Made by a program: the position numbers and the translations under genes. Under the pieces are notes generated by a model. It made no database searches. It worked only from the letters and a program-made list of their open reading frames with translations, and was not told where the DNA came from. Of a DNA stretch of 59,067 nucleotides, positions 35,453-44,485 are shown piece by piece. Each line of letters starts with the position of its first letter. Position 1 is the stretch's first letter. Source of the DNA: an uncultured Oleiphilus sp. (GTDB lineage: Bacteria > Pseudomonadota > Gammaproteobacteria > Pseudomonadales > Oleiphilaceae); the NCBI GenBank assembly GCA_913020045.1, contig CAJWBE010000027.1, positions 1-59,067 on the forward strand, given 5' to 3'.

Positions 35453-36388
35453 TCATACGTTTGACCCCTCTAGCGTCTTCAGCGTCTTGATGGCGGCGGA
35501 AGTGCGGTTTTCTACCATCAGTTTGCGAAAGATTTGTTCGAGATGCTTATTGATCGTTCTTGGGCTGATGTCCAAAATCATGGCGATTTCGCTATTGCTT
35601 TTACCGCGGGCTAACCAAATCAACACCTCGGCCTCACGGGCCGTAAGCTCATAGCTGTCTTGTAAAATCTGCGTATCACTAGGACGTTCAAGATCGACTA
35701 AACGCAAAAGATATTCATCACTGTCATTGGCGCTGATATAGCGAATCGAAAGCGGTTTGTGCCCGTCGGTGATATCGACGCCTTTATCTTTGTTGTAGTG
35801 TTCAGAAAACAGCGGCTGTACTGTGTGTTGTAACGATTCATCTAGCCACTGCTCGGTAAGTCCAGAGGAAATGAAGAGTTGGTGGGCTTGAGGCGTTGCC
35901 CACTTTAGTTTGCCTTCACGACTGGTTGCAAATAAGTACTGGCCGGCTGAATCTAAGGCTAACCGTGCGCTCTGGGTGAGCCTAGCATTGTGCAGATGAA
36001 CTTTCATGCGGGCGATCAACTCGTCGCTATTGACGGGTTTCTGGACATAGTCAACGCCGCCTGCCTCAAAACCTCGCACGACACTTTCTGCGTCGCTGAG
36101 TCCGGTCATAAAAATGACTGGAATATGTGCCAAGTGACTCTGTGACTTGAATAGTTTACAGGTTTCGAAACCGTCAAGATTTGGCATAATAGCGTCCATC
36201 AAGATGATATCTGGCGTAATGCTATTAGCGATGCTTAGTGCTTGATTCCCCTCCAAAGCGACCAAGACGGTTAAGCCCGCCGCGTCTAAGGTGTCATTAA
36301 TCATGCCCAGTGATTCAGGCGAGTCGTCGACAACTAGCACCAGATCTTTGCTTTGCGTTGCGGCTTTAGATTTTGCTGATACTGTCAT
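35453..36388 (-). CDS. LuxR-family response regulator
   Basis: The 311-residue regulator has an N-terminal receiver (LVLVVDDSPESLGM; phosphoacceptor Asp65 in ILMDAIMPNLDG; switch Lys in YVQKPVN), a middle region (about 145-235) that looks like a degenerate PAS-type sensor, and a C-terminal NarL/LuxR helix-turn-helix (LTAREAEVLIWLARGKSNSEIAMILDIS, recognition helix near PRTINKHLEQIF). Its ATG overlaps the stop of the transporter-like kinase gene by 4 bp, so it is the cognate regulator of that kinase. The divergent urt-fmd operon is the obvious target. Confidence 0.92.
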   Translation of the reverse strand: MTVSAKSKAATQSKDLVLVVDDSPESLGMINDTLDAAGLTVLVALEGNQALSIANSITPDIILMDAIMPNLDGFETCKLFKSQSHLAHIPVIFMTGLSDAESVVRGFEAGGVDYVQKPVNSDELIARMKVHLHNARLTQSARLALDSAGQYLFATSREGKLKWATPQAHQLFISSGLTEQWLDESLQHTVQPLFSEHYNKDKGVDITDGHKPLSIRYISANDSDEYLLRLVDLERPSDTQILQDSYELTAREAEVLIWLARGKSNSEIAMILDISPRTINKHLEQIFRKLMVENRTSAAIKTLKTLEGSNV

Positions 36389-39300
36389 CCCGCATCCTCT
36401 AATCTTTTTGTTAATTTAGCGAGTTGAAAGCTGTTGGTGAGTTCGGCGATCGCATCTAGCTCTCGCAGCCCATCTGGCTCCAATTGATAATTTTCTCGAA
36501 GAGAGTCTATTTTTTTTCGAATGGCATTGATGTAACCAATTCGGCATAGCTCTATTAGTTCTGCACGGGCAGACATATCTAGGGGTGTCGTCGCTGAATC
36601 AGCATCTCTTGTTAGTTTTTTGGGTGTTGTTGCCGCCAGTGTAGGATGGTCCTGATACTTCCACTGAAGCGCACAGGTTCGTTGTAACATTCGCAGCAGT
36701 TCGCTTTGCCTAAGCGGTTTCACCAGGTATCCATTACTCGGGTCGGGTTGCGTAGGCGGATGGACGTTAGCGTTAGCGGAAATCATCAGAATAACTGCAT
36801 TAGGAAGTAATTTGCGAACCTGCGTGGCGAGCTCCCAGCCGCTCATGCCAGGCATGAATACGTCGAGCAAAAATATGTCTGGCTGAATAACACAGTGTGC
36901 CAGCATATTTAGGCAGTCTGGGCCGTTTTGAGCGATGGTGCATTCGAACCCCAGCGGCGACAGCGTCTCTACCAAAACGCCCTGATGAGAAGGCTCATCA
37001 TCAACAACAAAAATATGTTTAGGAGGCCCTTCATAGCCCTGTATGACTTTTTCAGCAGGACTGAGGATTTCGTTATGTATGTTAGAAAGCATGAGAGAAA
37101 CCTTAAACTCACTGCCTTCGCCGGGCTTACTTTTGACTTGAATATCGCCACCCATAATGTCGAGCAGAAGCCGCGTAATCGTTAATCCTAAGCCTGTGCC
37201 AGTGACATAAGGTTGGCCTGTCTCTCTAAGCCGTTCAAAAGGTTTGAATATTGTTTCCATTGCTTTGGCAGGTATACCGATGCCGGTATCTGAAATGGAG
37301 AACTCAGCGACTTGATTTCGATAGCTAACGGTAAAACGAACCTGGCCTTGATGTGTGTATTTGATGGCATTGGATAATAGGTTAATCAATATTTGCTTGA
37401 GCCGTTTTTGATCGGTTTTGACGTGGGCGGGAATTGGGCTCAGTTTAATGTAATGCAGCTCGATGCCTTTTCCTTCGGCCTGCATGCTAAACATGCTGAC
37501 GAGTTCATCGAGGAGACTATCCAAGGGCACTTCATTGCGCTCAAGCTCAAGCCTACCTGCCTCTATGCGGGAGATATCCAGTAGCCCTTCAATTAAATCC
37601 GCCAGATGCTCGCTGCTTAGGCGAATTGTAGACAGCGCTGCGCGTCGATTTTCTGGGATGTTTGGGTCTTTTTCGAGCAGTTGGGCATACCCCATGATTG
37701 CATTAAGAGGGGAGCGCAACTCATGGCTGATTCCCGTGAGATAACGGCTTTTTGCTTGGTTGGCTGATTCTGCCATTTCTTTCGCTTGTTGCAGTGCCAA
37801 ATCGGTTTCTTGGTGGGCTTGGATTTCCGCTCGTAGACGCTTAGTTTGGTCGTCAGACTCTTGCTGTGCCATAACGCGCGAATCATGCGCTAAGGTGAAC
37901 ATCCATGAAATAACGCCAAAGATGATTAGCAGGATGAAAAATACATTCGTCAGCGCATTAGCAATGGTGTGCTCTGGCGCTTGGCCCTCGATGGTTATTT
38001 GAAAGTAGACCAGTGACAACACACTTGAAATGACCAAGCTCGTTAGCAGAAACAACCCCAGAAAATGACCGATTTGACTATTGAGAGAGCCGACAAGTTT
38101 GGCAGGTAGAGCAAGCCCTAACCAATCGCTTAACTGCTCTGAGAACCTAGAGCGAGTTTTGCACATATCTTGACAGCGTCCATCCAAAGAGCAGCACAGT
38201 GAACAGATATTTCCGGCATAAGCGGGGCAAATCGTCATGTCTTCGGGTTCGAAATTATGATCACAAATACAACATGAGACGGTGTCCTTGTCCGTGAATA
38301 TCGGGGCTGTGCGTGCGATGTAATAGCGTCCGCGAGTCGCCCATGCGAGCAATGGAGAAAAAATAAAGGTCGCGCCGAGTGCGATAAACGACGATAGCGC
38401 TTCTAGCTCCTCACCGAGCCAGCCGAGGTGACAGAAGAAGCCAAGCGTTGAAGCGATCGTCATGGACCCAACGCCGACAGGGTTAATGTCGTATAGGTGT
38501 GCCCGCTTGAACTCCATTGTTTTTGGGCGCAGACCCAGCGGCAAGTTGATTGTTAAGTCGGCCACAATGGTGCCGATCCAGGCTAGCGCAACAATCGCGT
38601 AGCTGCCTAGGATTTCCTCAAGTATTCGATAGATACCGAGTTCCATGAGTAGCAAGGCGATCATGACATTGAAGACGAGCCACACGACGCGACCCGGATG
38701 ATTGTGAGTGACTCGCGAGAAAAAGTTGGACCATGCAATCGACCCGGCATAGGCGTTGGTGACGTTAATTTTTAGCTGTGAAATCACGACAAAGATGCCG
38801 AGAAGTAAGAGGCTCAATTCTGGTGAATCTGTGATGTATGAGAAAGCAGTGAGGTACATGCGATTCGGATCGCTTGCGTCGGCAAATGCTACGCCATGCT
38901 CAAGTGCTAATACTGCCAAAAACGACCCGATTAAGATTTTTATCGTGCCCATGACGATCCAGCCGGGCCCTCCCGCAAATACGGCTATCCACCAACGCTT
39001 TGTTCCTTGTTCTTCTTTCGGCAGAAAACGAAGAAAGTCGACTTGCTCACCTATTTGCGCGATGAGTGAAAATATAACGGCGGAGGCAGCGCCAAAGGCG
39101 AGGAGGTTAAAGTGACCGCCTCCTTCATTTTCGACAAGGCTTGGCGGTTGATAGCCCTCCCACAAAGCCAGTGCGTCTTCGGATTGAACGGCAATACATA
39201 ACAATGGAATGACTTGAAGCACTATCCAAGCAGGTTGTGTCCATACCTGAAACCGACTGATGAGTGTAATGCCGTGCGTTACCAAGGGAATAACGATAAG

Positions 39301-39771
39301 CGAACTAATGACGTAGCCAATAAACAGCGGGATACCTAGCGTGAGTTCGAGTGCGAGCGACAGTATTGCGGCTTCTAATGCAAAAAATATAAACGTAAAA
39401 GAGGCGTAAATCAGCGAAGTGATCGTTGATCCGATGTAACCAAAACCTGCACCGCGAGTGAGCAAATCGATATCAATGCCCTGTTTTGCAGCGTGATAGC
39501 TTATCGGAATGCTGGTTAAAAATATGATTGCACCGACCACCATGACAGCGGCGATCGCATTATGGAAACCATAATTTAAGGTAATGGCGCCGCCAATAGC
39601 TTCCAAGGCAAGAAACGAAATAGCGGCTAGTGCCGTATGTGAAACCCTCGCGGATGACCAACGCCTCGCGGACTTGGCGGTGAAGCGCAGGGCATAGTCT
39701 TCTAGGGTTTCATTGGCGACCCATTGGTTGTAGCGACGGCGTACACGAACAACTTCTTGCGTGGCTTTCAT
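36385..39771 (-). CDS. Hybrid sensor kinase with NCS1 permease-like N-terminus and cysteine-rich linker
   Basis: This 1128-residue inner-membrane protein joins a transporter-like sensor to a kinase. Residues about 40-480 form 11-12 membrane segments resembling purine/cytosine (NCS1) permeases. Residues 500-537 hold nine cysteines (500, 501, 503, 515, 523, 526, 527, 533, 537), suggestive of a metal or Fe-S site. Two more membrane segments (570-625) lead to HisKA (GISHELRSPLNAIMGY, His683), HATPase ([20 protein letters not shown]) and a receiver (VVDDEPS; Asp970 in LLDVFMPG). A short helical tail follows; I see no clear HPt. It is divergent from urtABCDE-fmdAB, so it may sense urea, short amides or a related nitrogen compound, by analogy with the transporter-kinase CbrA. 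Confidence 0.9.
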   Translation of the reverse strand: MKATQEVVRVRRRYNQWVANETLEDYALRFTAKSARRWSSARVSHTALAAISFLALEAIGGAITLNYGFHNAIAAVMVVGAIIFLTSIPISYHAAKQGIDIDLLTRGAGFGYIGSTITSLIYASFTFIFFALEAAILSLALELTLGIPLFIGYVISSLIVIPLVTHGITLISRFQVWTQPAWIVLQVIPLLCIAVQSEDALALWEGYQPPSLVENEGGGHFNLLAFGAASAVIFSLIAQIGEQVDFLRFLPKEEQGTKRWWIAVFAGGPGWIVMGTIKILIGSFLAVLALEHGVAFADASDPNRMYLTAFSYITDSPELSLLLLGIFVVISQLKINVTNAYAGSIAWSNFFSRVTHNHPGRVVWLVFNVMIALLLMELGIYRILEEILGSYAIVALAWIGTIVADLTINLPLGLRPKTMEFKRAHLYDINPVGVGSMTIASTLGFFCHLGWLGEELEALSSFIALGATFIFSPLLAWATRGRYYIARTAPIFTDKDTVSCCICDHNFEPEDMTICPAYAGNICSLCCSLDGRCQDMCKTRSRFSEQLSDWLGLALPAKLVGSLNSQIGHFLGLFLLTSLVISSVLSLVYFQITIEGQAPEHTIANALTNVFFILLIIFGVISWMFTLAHDSRVMAQQESDDQTKRLRAEIQAHQETDLALQQAKEMAESANQAKSRYLTGISHELRSPLNAIMGYAQLLEKDPNIPENRRAALSTIRLSSEHLADLIEGLLDISRIEAGRLELERNEVPLDSLLDELVSMFSMQAEGKGIELHYIKLSPIPAHVKTDQKRLKQILINLLSNAIKYTHQGQVRFTVSYRNQVAEFSISDTGIGIPAKAMETIFKPFERLRETGQPYVTGTGLGLTITRLLLDIMGGDIQVKSKPGEGSEFKVSLMLSNIHNEILSPAEKVIQGYEGPPKHIFVVDDEPSHQGVLVETLSPLGFECTIAQNGPDCLNMLAHCVIQPDIFLLDVFMPGMSGWELATQVRKLLPNAVILMISANANVHPPTQPDPSNGYLVKPLRQSELLRMLQRTCALQWKYQDHPTLAATTPKKLTRDADSATTPLDMSARAELIELCRIGYINAIRKKIDSLRENYQLEPDGLRELDAIAELTNSFQLAKLTKRLEDAG

Positions 39772-40074
39772 TAAGACTTATGACCTTTTCAATACAAAAT
39801 ACGTCGGCTGGATTTAATGCATTCTTTTCCAGCGTGTGAAATTGCGCGGCTTGGGTCTTGTTTTTTTGAAGGGCCGTAAAGCAACTAACAAAGCAAGTCA
39901 CATACCAGCTTGACCATTTTTCGTTATCAAATAGACCGCGCGAACCATACGACCTGAGCAACAGAAACGCTATACGCAAAATGACGTAGTCGAGGGGAGC
40001 AATTGGCGCATGGTGCGTTTTTGGATTTCAGTAGACACTCGTTCTCAGTCAATCACCATTAGGAGAAACAGACT
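39772..40074. other. 303-bp divergent control region between the kinase and urtA
   Basis: No gene is seen. TTGACC (39910-39915) has no good -10 at 16-18 bp. An element TTGGCGC-N4-TGCG near 40003-40017 looks sigma-54-like, but the GG-GC spacing is 8 rather than 10. AGGAG precedes the urtA ATG. An operator for the LuxR regulator is expected here but I cannot point to it. Confidence 0.4.
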
Positions 40075-41361
40075 ATGAGCGACTTAGAATCGAATCGATC
40101 CTTAGATCAAACGGCTACCAATACAGGTAACCGACATCTCATAAAACGACGATCACTATTAAAAACACTTTGTGCACTGCCTGCAGGAATATTGCTCGCG
40201 ACCCACATGAGCTTTGCGGTAGCAGACGTTAATACAACCGGTTTAGCGGTGACGGACAAAGACGTCACTGTCGGCATTTTGCATTCGCTGACGGGTACGA
40301 TGGCCATCAGTGAAACTGGTGCCCAGGAAGCTGAAAAACTTGCGATCAAACAGATTAATGAAATGGGCGGGATTCTTGGTCGGCAGATCAAAATCATCCA
40401 AGAGGATGGCGCAAGTGATTGGCCGACCTTTGCTGAAAAGAGTAAGAAGCTGCTAGTGCAAGACAAGGTCGCAGCTGTCTTTGGCGCTTGGACTTCTGCG
40501 TCTCGAAAAGCTGTGTTACCTGTATTTGAAAAGGAAAATGGCCTGCTTTACTACCCGACTTTTTATGAAGGTCTAGAGCAATCGAAGAATGTTATCTATA
40601 CCGGGCAGGAAGCCACGCAGCAAATCCTAGACGGATTGAACTGGGTTGCTAAAGAAAAGAAAGCAAAGACCTTCTACTTGATTGGTTCGGATTACATCTG
40701 GCCCAGAACGTCTATGAAGATTGCACGTAAGCATATTGAAAACGTGCTGGGCGGCAAGGTTGTTGGCGAAGAGTATAAACCGCTTGGCAACACCCAGTTT
40801 GGTTCAGTCATCAATAAAATCCGTCTTAAAAAACCTGACGTAATTTACGCTGCGGTTGTTGGCGGAAGTAATGTTGCATGGTTCAAACAGCTTAAGGCAG
40901 CGGGAATCAACTCGAAGAAGCAGACTCTGTTGACGATATCTGTTACCGAGGATGAAGTGCTTGGCATAGGTGGTGAGAACCTCGAAGGGTTTTATTCCAT
41001 CATGAAGTATTTCCAGAGTCAGGATAATCCTAACAACATCGCGTTCGTCAAAGCATTTAAAGAAATGTGGGGTGACGACAGTGTGATTGGTGACGTGACT
41101 CAAGCCGCTTATCTCGGACCATGGTTGTGGAAAGCTGCGGTAGAAAAAGCCGGATCGTTTGATGTCGACAAAGTTGTCGCGGCATCCGAGGAAGGTGATA
41201 TCGAGTTGACCACGGCGCCAGAAGGTTACGTGAAACTGCATCCGAACCATCACTTGTGGAGTAAGGCACGTGTTGGTAAGTGGAACAAAGATGGTCAGGC
41301 AACCGTGGTATACACCTCTGATTTGCTTGAGCCAGATCCATTCCCAGCGGGCTACCAATAG
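40075..41361 (+). CDS. urtA: Urea/short-amide ABC transporter substrate-binding protein
   Basis: This periplasmic binding protein has 428 residues and a Tat-type signal (LIKRRSLLKTLCALPAGILLA, arginines 25-26, likely cleavage after AVA at 50). The mature part has the UrtA/FmdD family opening VTVGILHSLTGTMAISETGAQEAE and the LLYYPTFYEGLEQSKNVIYTGQEATQQ block. It belongs to the type I (LivJ-like) fold. In cyanobacteria this family binds urea; in Methylophilus FmdD serves short amides. The formamidase gene downstream favours formamide or acetamide; no urease gene is in the window. A hairpin separates it from urtB. Confidence 0.92.
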   Translation: MSDLESNRSLDQTATNTGNRHLIKRRSLLKTLCALPAGILLATHMSFAVADVNTTGLAVTDKDVTVGILHSLTGTMAISETGAQEAEKLAIKQINEMGGILGRQIKIIQEDGASDWPTFAEKSKKLLVQDKVAAVFGAWTSASRKAVLPVFEKENGLLYYPTFYEGLEQSKNVIYTGQEATQQILDGLNWVAKEKKAKTFYLIGSDYIWPRTSMKIARKHIENVLGGKVVGEEYKPLGNTQFGSVINKIRLKKPDVIYAAVVGGSNVAWFKQLKAAGINSKKQTLLTISVTEDEVLGIGGENLEGFYSIMKYFQSQDNPNNIAFVKAFKEMWGDDSVIGDVTQAAYLGPWLWKAAVEKAGSFDVDKVVAASEEGDIELTTAPEGYVKLHPNHHLWSKARVGKWNKDGQATVVYTSDLLEPDPFPAGYQ

Positions 41362-41400
41362 GGGCCGCTATCGTTAGGCGCTTATAGAGCGCAGTCATAA

Positions 41401-41430
41401 AGAGGTGTGAGCAAAACCGCTCGCACCTCT
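41401..41430 (+). other. Intercistronic hairpin between urtA and urtB
   Basis: AGAGGTGTGAGC (41401-41412) pairs with GCTCGCACCTCT (41419-41430) with one G-U wobble and a 6-nt loop. No T-tract follows, so rather than terminating it may shield the 3' end of the urtA message from nucleases and raise binding protein over membrane parts. Confidence 0.6.
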
Positions 41431-41518
41431 ATCAACCTTTACAGAAAAAATATCTAAGGTTTAGGCGTTTCAATTGCGCAGTTTATTCATCTCTTCGGAT
41501 CAACCTTGAGGAATTAAA

Positions 41519-42442
41519 ATGGACGGTTATACCTATAGCGAACTCGGAGCGATTCTTGCGATGCAAGGCTTCGCCGGTATTAGTTTGTTCAGTGTGCTTC
41601 TGCTCATGGCCCTGGGTCTTGCCATCATCTTCGGACAGATGGGCGTGATCAATATGGCGCATGGCGAATTTATGGCAGTGGGTGCCTATACCACTTATTT
41701 CCTGTCGTACCTGACAGAGACTTACTTTCCGGCATTCATGCCGTATTACTTTATTTTTGCCATTGTGGTGGCCTTTATTGTGGCCGGCATTCTGGGATAT
41801 TTTGCCGAATTTATTCTCATACGGCACCTCTACGCTCGTCCTCTCGATACGCTTTTAGCGACTTGGGGCTTAAGCCTGATTATGCAGCAGTCGTTCCGTT
41901 CAATGTTCGGAGCGCGTGAAGTCAGTCCGACTTTACCTGAATGGTTAATGGGCGCTTACCAGCCAACTGAAATGATCGATATACCTATCAATGGCATGTT
42001 CGTGCTGGGTCTTACCGCTGTGGTGACATTAGGCGTGTTCTATCTAATGTTCAAATCTAGCTGGGGGCTTCGCGTGAGAGCGACGACGCAGAACCGTGTC
42101 ATGAGTGGTGCCGTCGGTATCAATACTAAAAAAGTCGACCGTTATACCTTCGCCCTAGGCTGTGGCATCGCAGGTATCGCTGGTGCAGCGTTTACAACGA
42201 TTGCCTCAACGGGCCCGACCACGGGCAGTCTGTATATCGTTGACACCTTTATGGTGGTGGTCTTTGGCGGTGCAGCGAGTTTGTTTGGCACGATCGCCTC
42301 TGCTTTCTCGATAGCGCAGGCCCAGTCGATTATGGAGTTCTTCATGAGTGGTTCCATGGCGAAGGTTTATACGCTGTTTGCACTGGTTCTAATTCTAATG
42401 TTCCGTCCTGAAGGATTGTTTGCTAGCAAGGTTCGCCGTTAG
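41519..42442 (+). CDS. urtB: Urea/short-amide ABC transporter permease, UrtB-like
   Basis: The 307-residue inner-membrane permease belongs to the LivH/UrtB group with about eight membrane segments. Recognisable pieces are LGLAIIFGQMGVINMAHGEFMAVGAY (about 36-61) and LGLSLIMQQ-like WGLSLIMQQSFRSMFGA. It lacks the long periplasmic extension seen in cyanobacterial UrtB. A TTGAGG ribosome-binding site precedes the ATG. It pairs with the UrtC-like subunit 40-50 bp downstream. Confidence 0.92.
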   Translation: MDGYTYSELGAILAMQGFAGISLFSVLLLMALGLAIIFGQMGVINMAHGEFMAVGAYTTYFLSYLTETYFPAFMPYYFIFAIVVAFIVAGILGYFAEFILIRHLYARPLDTLLATWGLSLIMQQSFRSMFGAREVSPTLPEWLMGAYQPTEMIDIPINGMFVLGLTAVVTLGVFYLMFKSSWGLRVRATTQNRVMSGAVGINTKKVDRYTFALGCGIAGIAGAAFTTIASTGPTTGSLYIVDTFMVVVFGGAASLFGTIASAFSIAQAQSIMEFFMSGSMAKVYTLFALVLILMFRPEGLFASKVRR

Positions 42443-42494
42443 GCGGACCTGAGTATTGTTCGCGAATCTCAATTAAAGAGAGTTGGAGATAGCT

Positions 42495-43661
42495 ATGAGT
42501 TTTGTCTACGAAAAATTGATGGGTGGTAAGCAGGGCATGGTGGGGCTGATTATTCTGTCTGCCTTGATCCTAGTGGTGTTCCCGATGTTTCTGGACTCCT
42601 TTCGTTTAAACCTATTGGGGAAATATCTGACCTATGCGTTTGCGGCGGTCAGCTTAGTGTTGATCTGGGGGTACGGCGGTACGCTTAGCTTGGGGCAGGG
42701 AATATTTTTTGGTCTGGGTGGTTATGCAATGGCGATGTTTTTGAAGCTAGAGGCGTCGTCACCAGAGAATACTGCGATTCAATCAACACCGGGTATTCCT
42801 GACTTTATGGACTGGAACCAGATAACCGCACTGCCATGGTTCTGGGAGCCCTTCAGCAGTTTCAGTTTTACCATTATTGCGATATTGGTCGTTCCTACCT
42901 TTTTTGCTTTTTTGATTGGCTCCGCGATGTTTAAACGTCGTGTTGGTGGTGTCTACTTTGCGATCATTACCCAGGTTATCTCTGTGATCCTCACGGTATT
43001 GATTGTCGGCCAGCAAGGTTTTACGGGCGGCATTAATGGCATCACTGACCTGCGTACGCTTAACGGTTGGGATATCACCTCAGATAGCGCTAAGAATATC
43101 TTCTACTACGTCAACTGTGTGTTGTTGATTGGTGTGATTGTACTGTCTCGATGGGTGCTGACCAGTAAGTTTGGTCGATTGTTACTAGCGATTAGAGACA
43201 AAGAAGATCGCGTGAGATTTTCCGGCTACGACGTCGCTAATTTCAAGATCTTCATCTTCTGCCTAGCCGCGATGATATCGGCCATTGGCGGAGCGATGTT
43301 TACCTTGCAGGTAGGCTTTATGTCGCCTTCCTTCGTCGGCATCGTTCCGTCGATCGAAATGGTTATTTTCGCAGCAGTGGGCGGACGAATGTCCCTTATC
43401 GGTGCGGTTTATGGCTGTCTGTTGATCAACTTCGGTAAGACGGTCTTCTCTGAGTCGTTTCCAGAGTTATGGCTCTTTCTGATGGGCGGTTTGTTCATTG
43501 CGGTCGTGATGTTTTTCCCCAATGGTTTGGCCGGCTTGTGGCAAGACTATGGTCACTATGTGACGGATCGATTCACCGCGATTAAAAACAAGATCCTGAA
43601 TAAATCGACCCCTAGTAACGATAGTGCGAAGAAAACGCTGCCCGAAACAGAACTTAGTTAA
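42495..43661 (+). CDS. urtC: Urea/short-amide ABC transporter permease, UrtC-like
   Basis: The 388-residue LivM/UrtC-type permease has about ten membrane segments and the typical WGYGGTLSLGQGIFFGLGGYAM (about 56-77) and EMVIFAAVGGRMSLIGAVYGCLL pieces. I choose the ATG at 42495 with GGAG six or seven bases upstream; a TTG four codons earlier would contain that ribosome-binding site. A charged cytoplasmic tail ends the protein. The next gene begins 17 bp after its stop. Confidence 0.92.
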   Translation: MSFVYEKLMGGKQGMVGLIILSALILVVFPMFLDSFRLNLLGKYLTYAFAAVSLVLIWGYGGTLSLGQGIFFGLGGYAMAMFLKLEASSPENTAIQSTPGIPDFMDWNQITALPWFWEPFSSFSFTIIAILVVPTFFAFLIGSAMFKRRVGGVYFAIITQVISVILTVLIVGQQGFTGGINGITDLRTLNGWDITSDSAKNIFYYVNCVLLIGVIVLSRWVLTSKFGRLLLAIRDKEDRVRFSGYDVANFKIFIFCLAAMISAIGGAMFTLQVGFMSPSFVGIVPSIEMVIFAAVGGRMSLIGAVYGCLLINFGKTVFSESFPELWLFLMGGLFIAVVMFFPNGLAGLWQDYGHYVTDRFTAIKNKILNKSTPSNDSAKKTLPETELS

Positions 43662-43678
43662 GGAACGAGGAAGAAACT

Positions 43679-44425
43679 ATGTATTCAAATACAGATTACA
43701 CCTTGGCTGTAGAAGGTTTAACGGTTTCGTTTGACGGCTTCAAGGCAGTTGACGACTTGAATTTCTATCTCGACAAGAACGAGCTGCATGTTGTGATTGG
43801 TCCGAACGGGGCAGGCAAGACAACAGTGCTTGATTTGATATGCGGTAAGACGAAAGCCACGTCAGGCAGCATCAAGTTTCTCAATCAGGAACTAACCGAG
43901 CTCTCAGAGCACGCGATTGTGCGAGCAGGGGTTGGCCGAAAATTCCAGACGCCGTCCATCTACGAAAACCTGACGGTATTGGAAAACCTGGAGGTGTCTT
44001 ACCCACAAGGTCGCGGCGTGTTTGGCGCTTTGATGTTCAAACGTACTCAAACGGTTCTCGACAAAATTCATGAAATTGCACGCGAAATCATGCTGGAAAC
44101 CGAACTCGATACCGAGGCGGGTCTGCTTAGCCACGGCCAGAAGCAGTGGCTAGAAATAGGCATGTTGCTGATTCAGGACCCACAACTACTGATGCTAGAC
44201 GAACCGGTTGCCGGCATGAGTGTGAAGGAGCGAGAGCAAACCGCTGAGCTGCTCAACAAAATCAGCATGGGGCGTTCGGTACTGGTGATTGAACATGATA
44301 TGGAATTTGTCGCGCAAATTGCGCACAAGGTAACAGTGCTCCATCAGGGGAAAATCCTCGCGACGGGTGATATGGCCGAGGTTCAAAACGATCCTAATGT
44401 GATCGAGGTGTATTTGGGTCACTAG
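43679..44425 (+). CDS. urtD: Urea/short-amide ABC transporter ATPase, UrtD-like
   Basis: The 248-residue ATPase of the LivG/UrtD group has Walker A GPNGAGKTT (about 40-48), the Q-loop VGRKFQTPSIYENLTV, a signature LSHGQKQWLEIG, Walker B LLMLDEPVAGM and the switch histidine in VIEHDMEF. The signature reads LSHGQ rather than LSGGQ, as is normal for UrtD. It would pair with the UrtE-like ATPase as a heterodimer under the two permeases. Confidence 0.95.
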   Translation: MYSNTDYTLAVEGLTVSFDGFKAVDDLNFYLDKNELHVVIGPNGAGKTTVLDLICGKTKATSGSIKFLNQELTELSEHAIVRAGVGRKFQTPSIYENLTVLENLEVSYPQGRGVFGALMFKRTQTVLDKIHEIAREIMLETELDTEAGLLSHGQKQWLEIGMLLIQDPQLLMLDEPVAGMSVKEREQTAELLNKISMGRSVLVIEHDMEFVAQIAHKVTVLHQGKILATGDMAEVQNDPNVIEVYLGH

Positions 44426-44485
44426 CGTCCAGTATTCGCGTCAGTGCGGGCGCGGTGTAACGGCAAATTATTGATAGGTGCTTGT

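Noticed and set aside
39710-39979. Open frame of 89 codons running from the kinase control region into the kinase gene
   Set aside because: It overlaps the start of a strong gene in another frame and has no ribosome-binding site.
39998-40020. Sigma-54-like promoter TTGGCGC...TGCG before urtA
   Set aside because: Only 8 bases separate the GG and GC elements; sigma-54 needs 10.
40804-41358. 184-codon open frame antisense to urtA
   Set aside because: Fully covered by a well-supported gene on the other strand.
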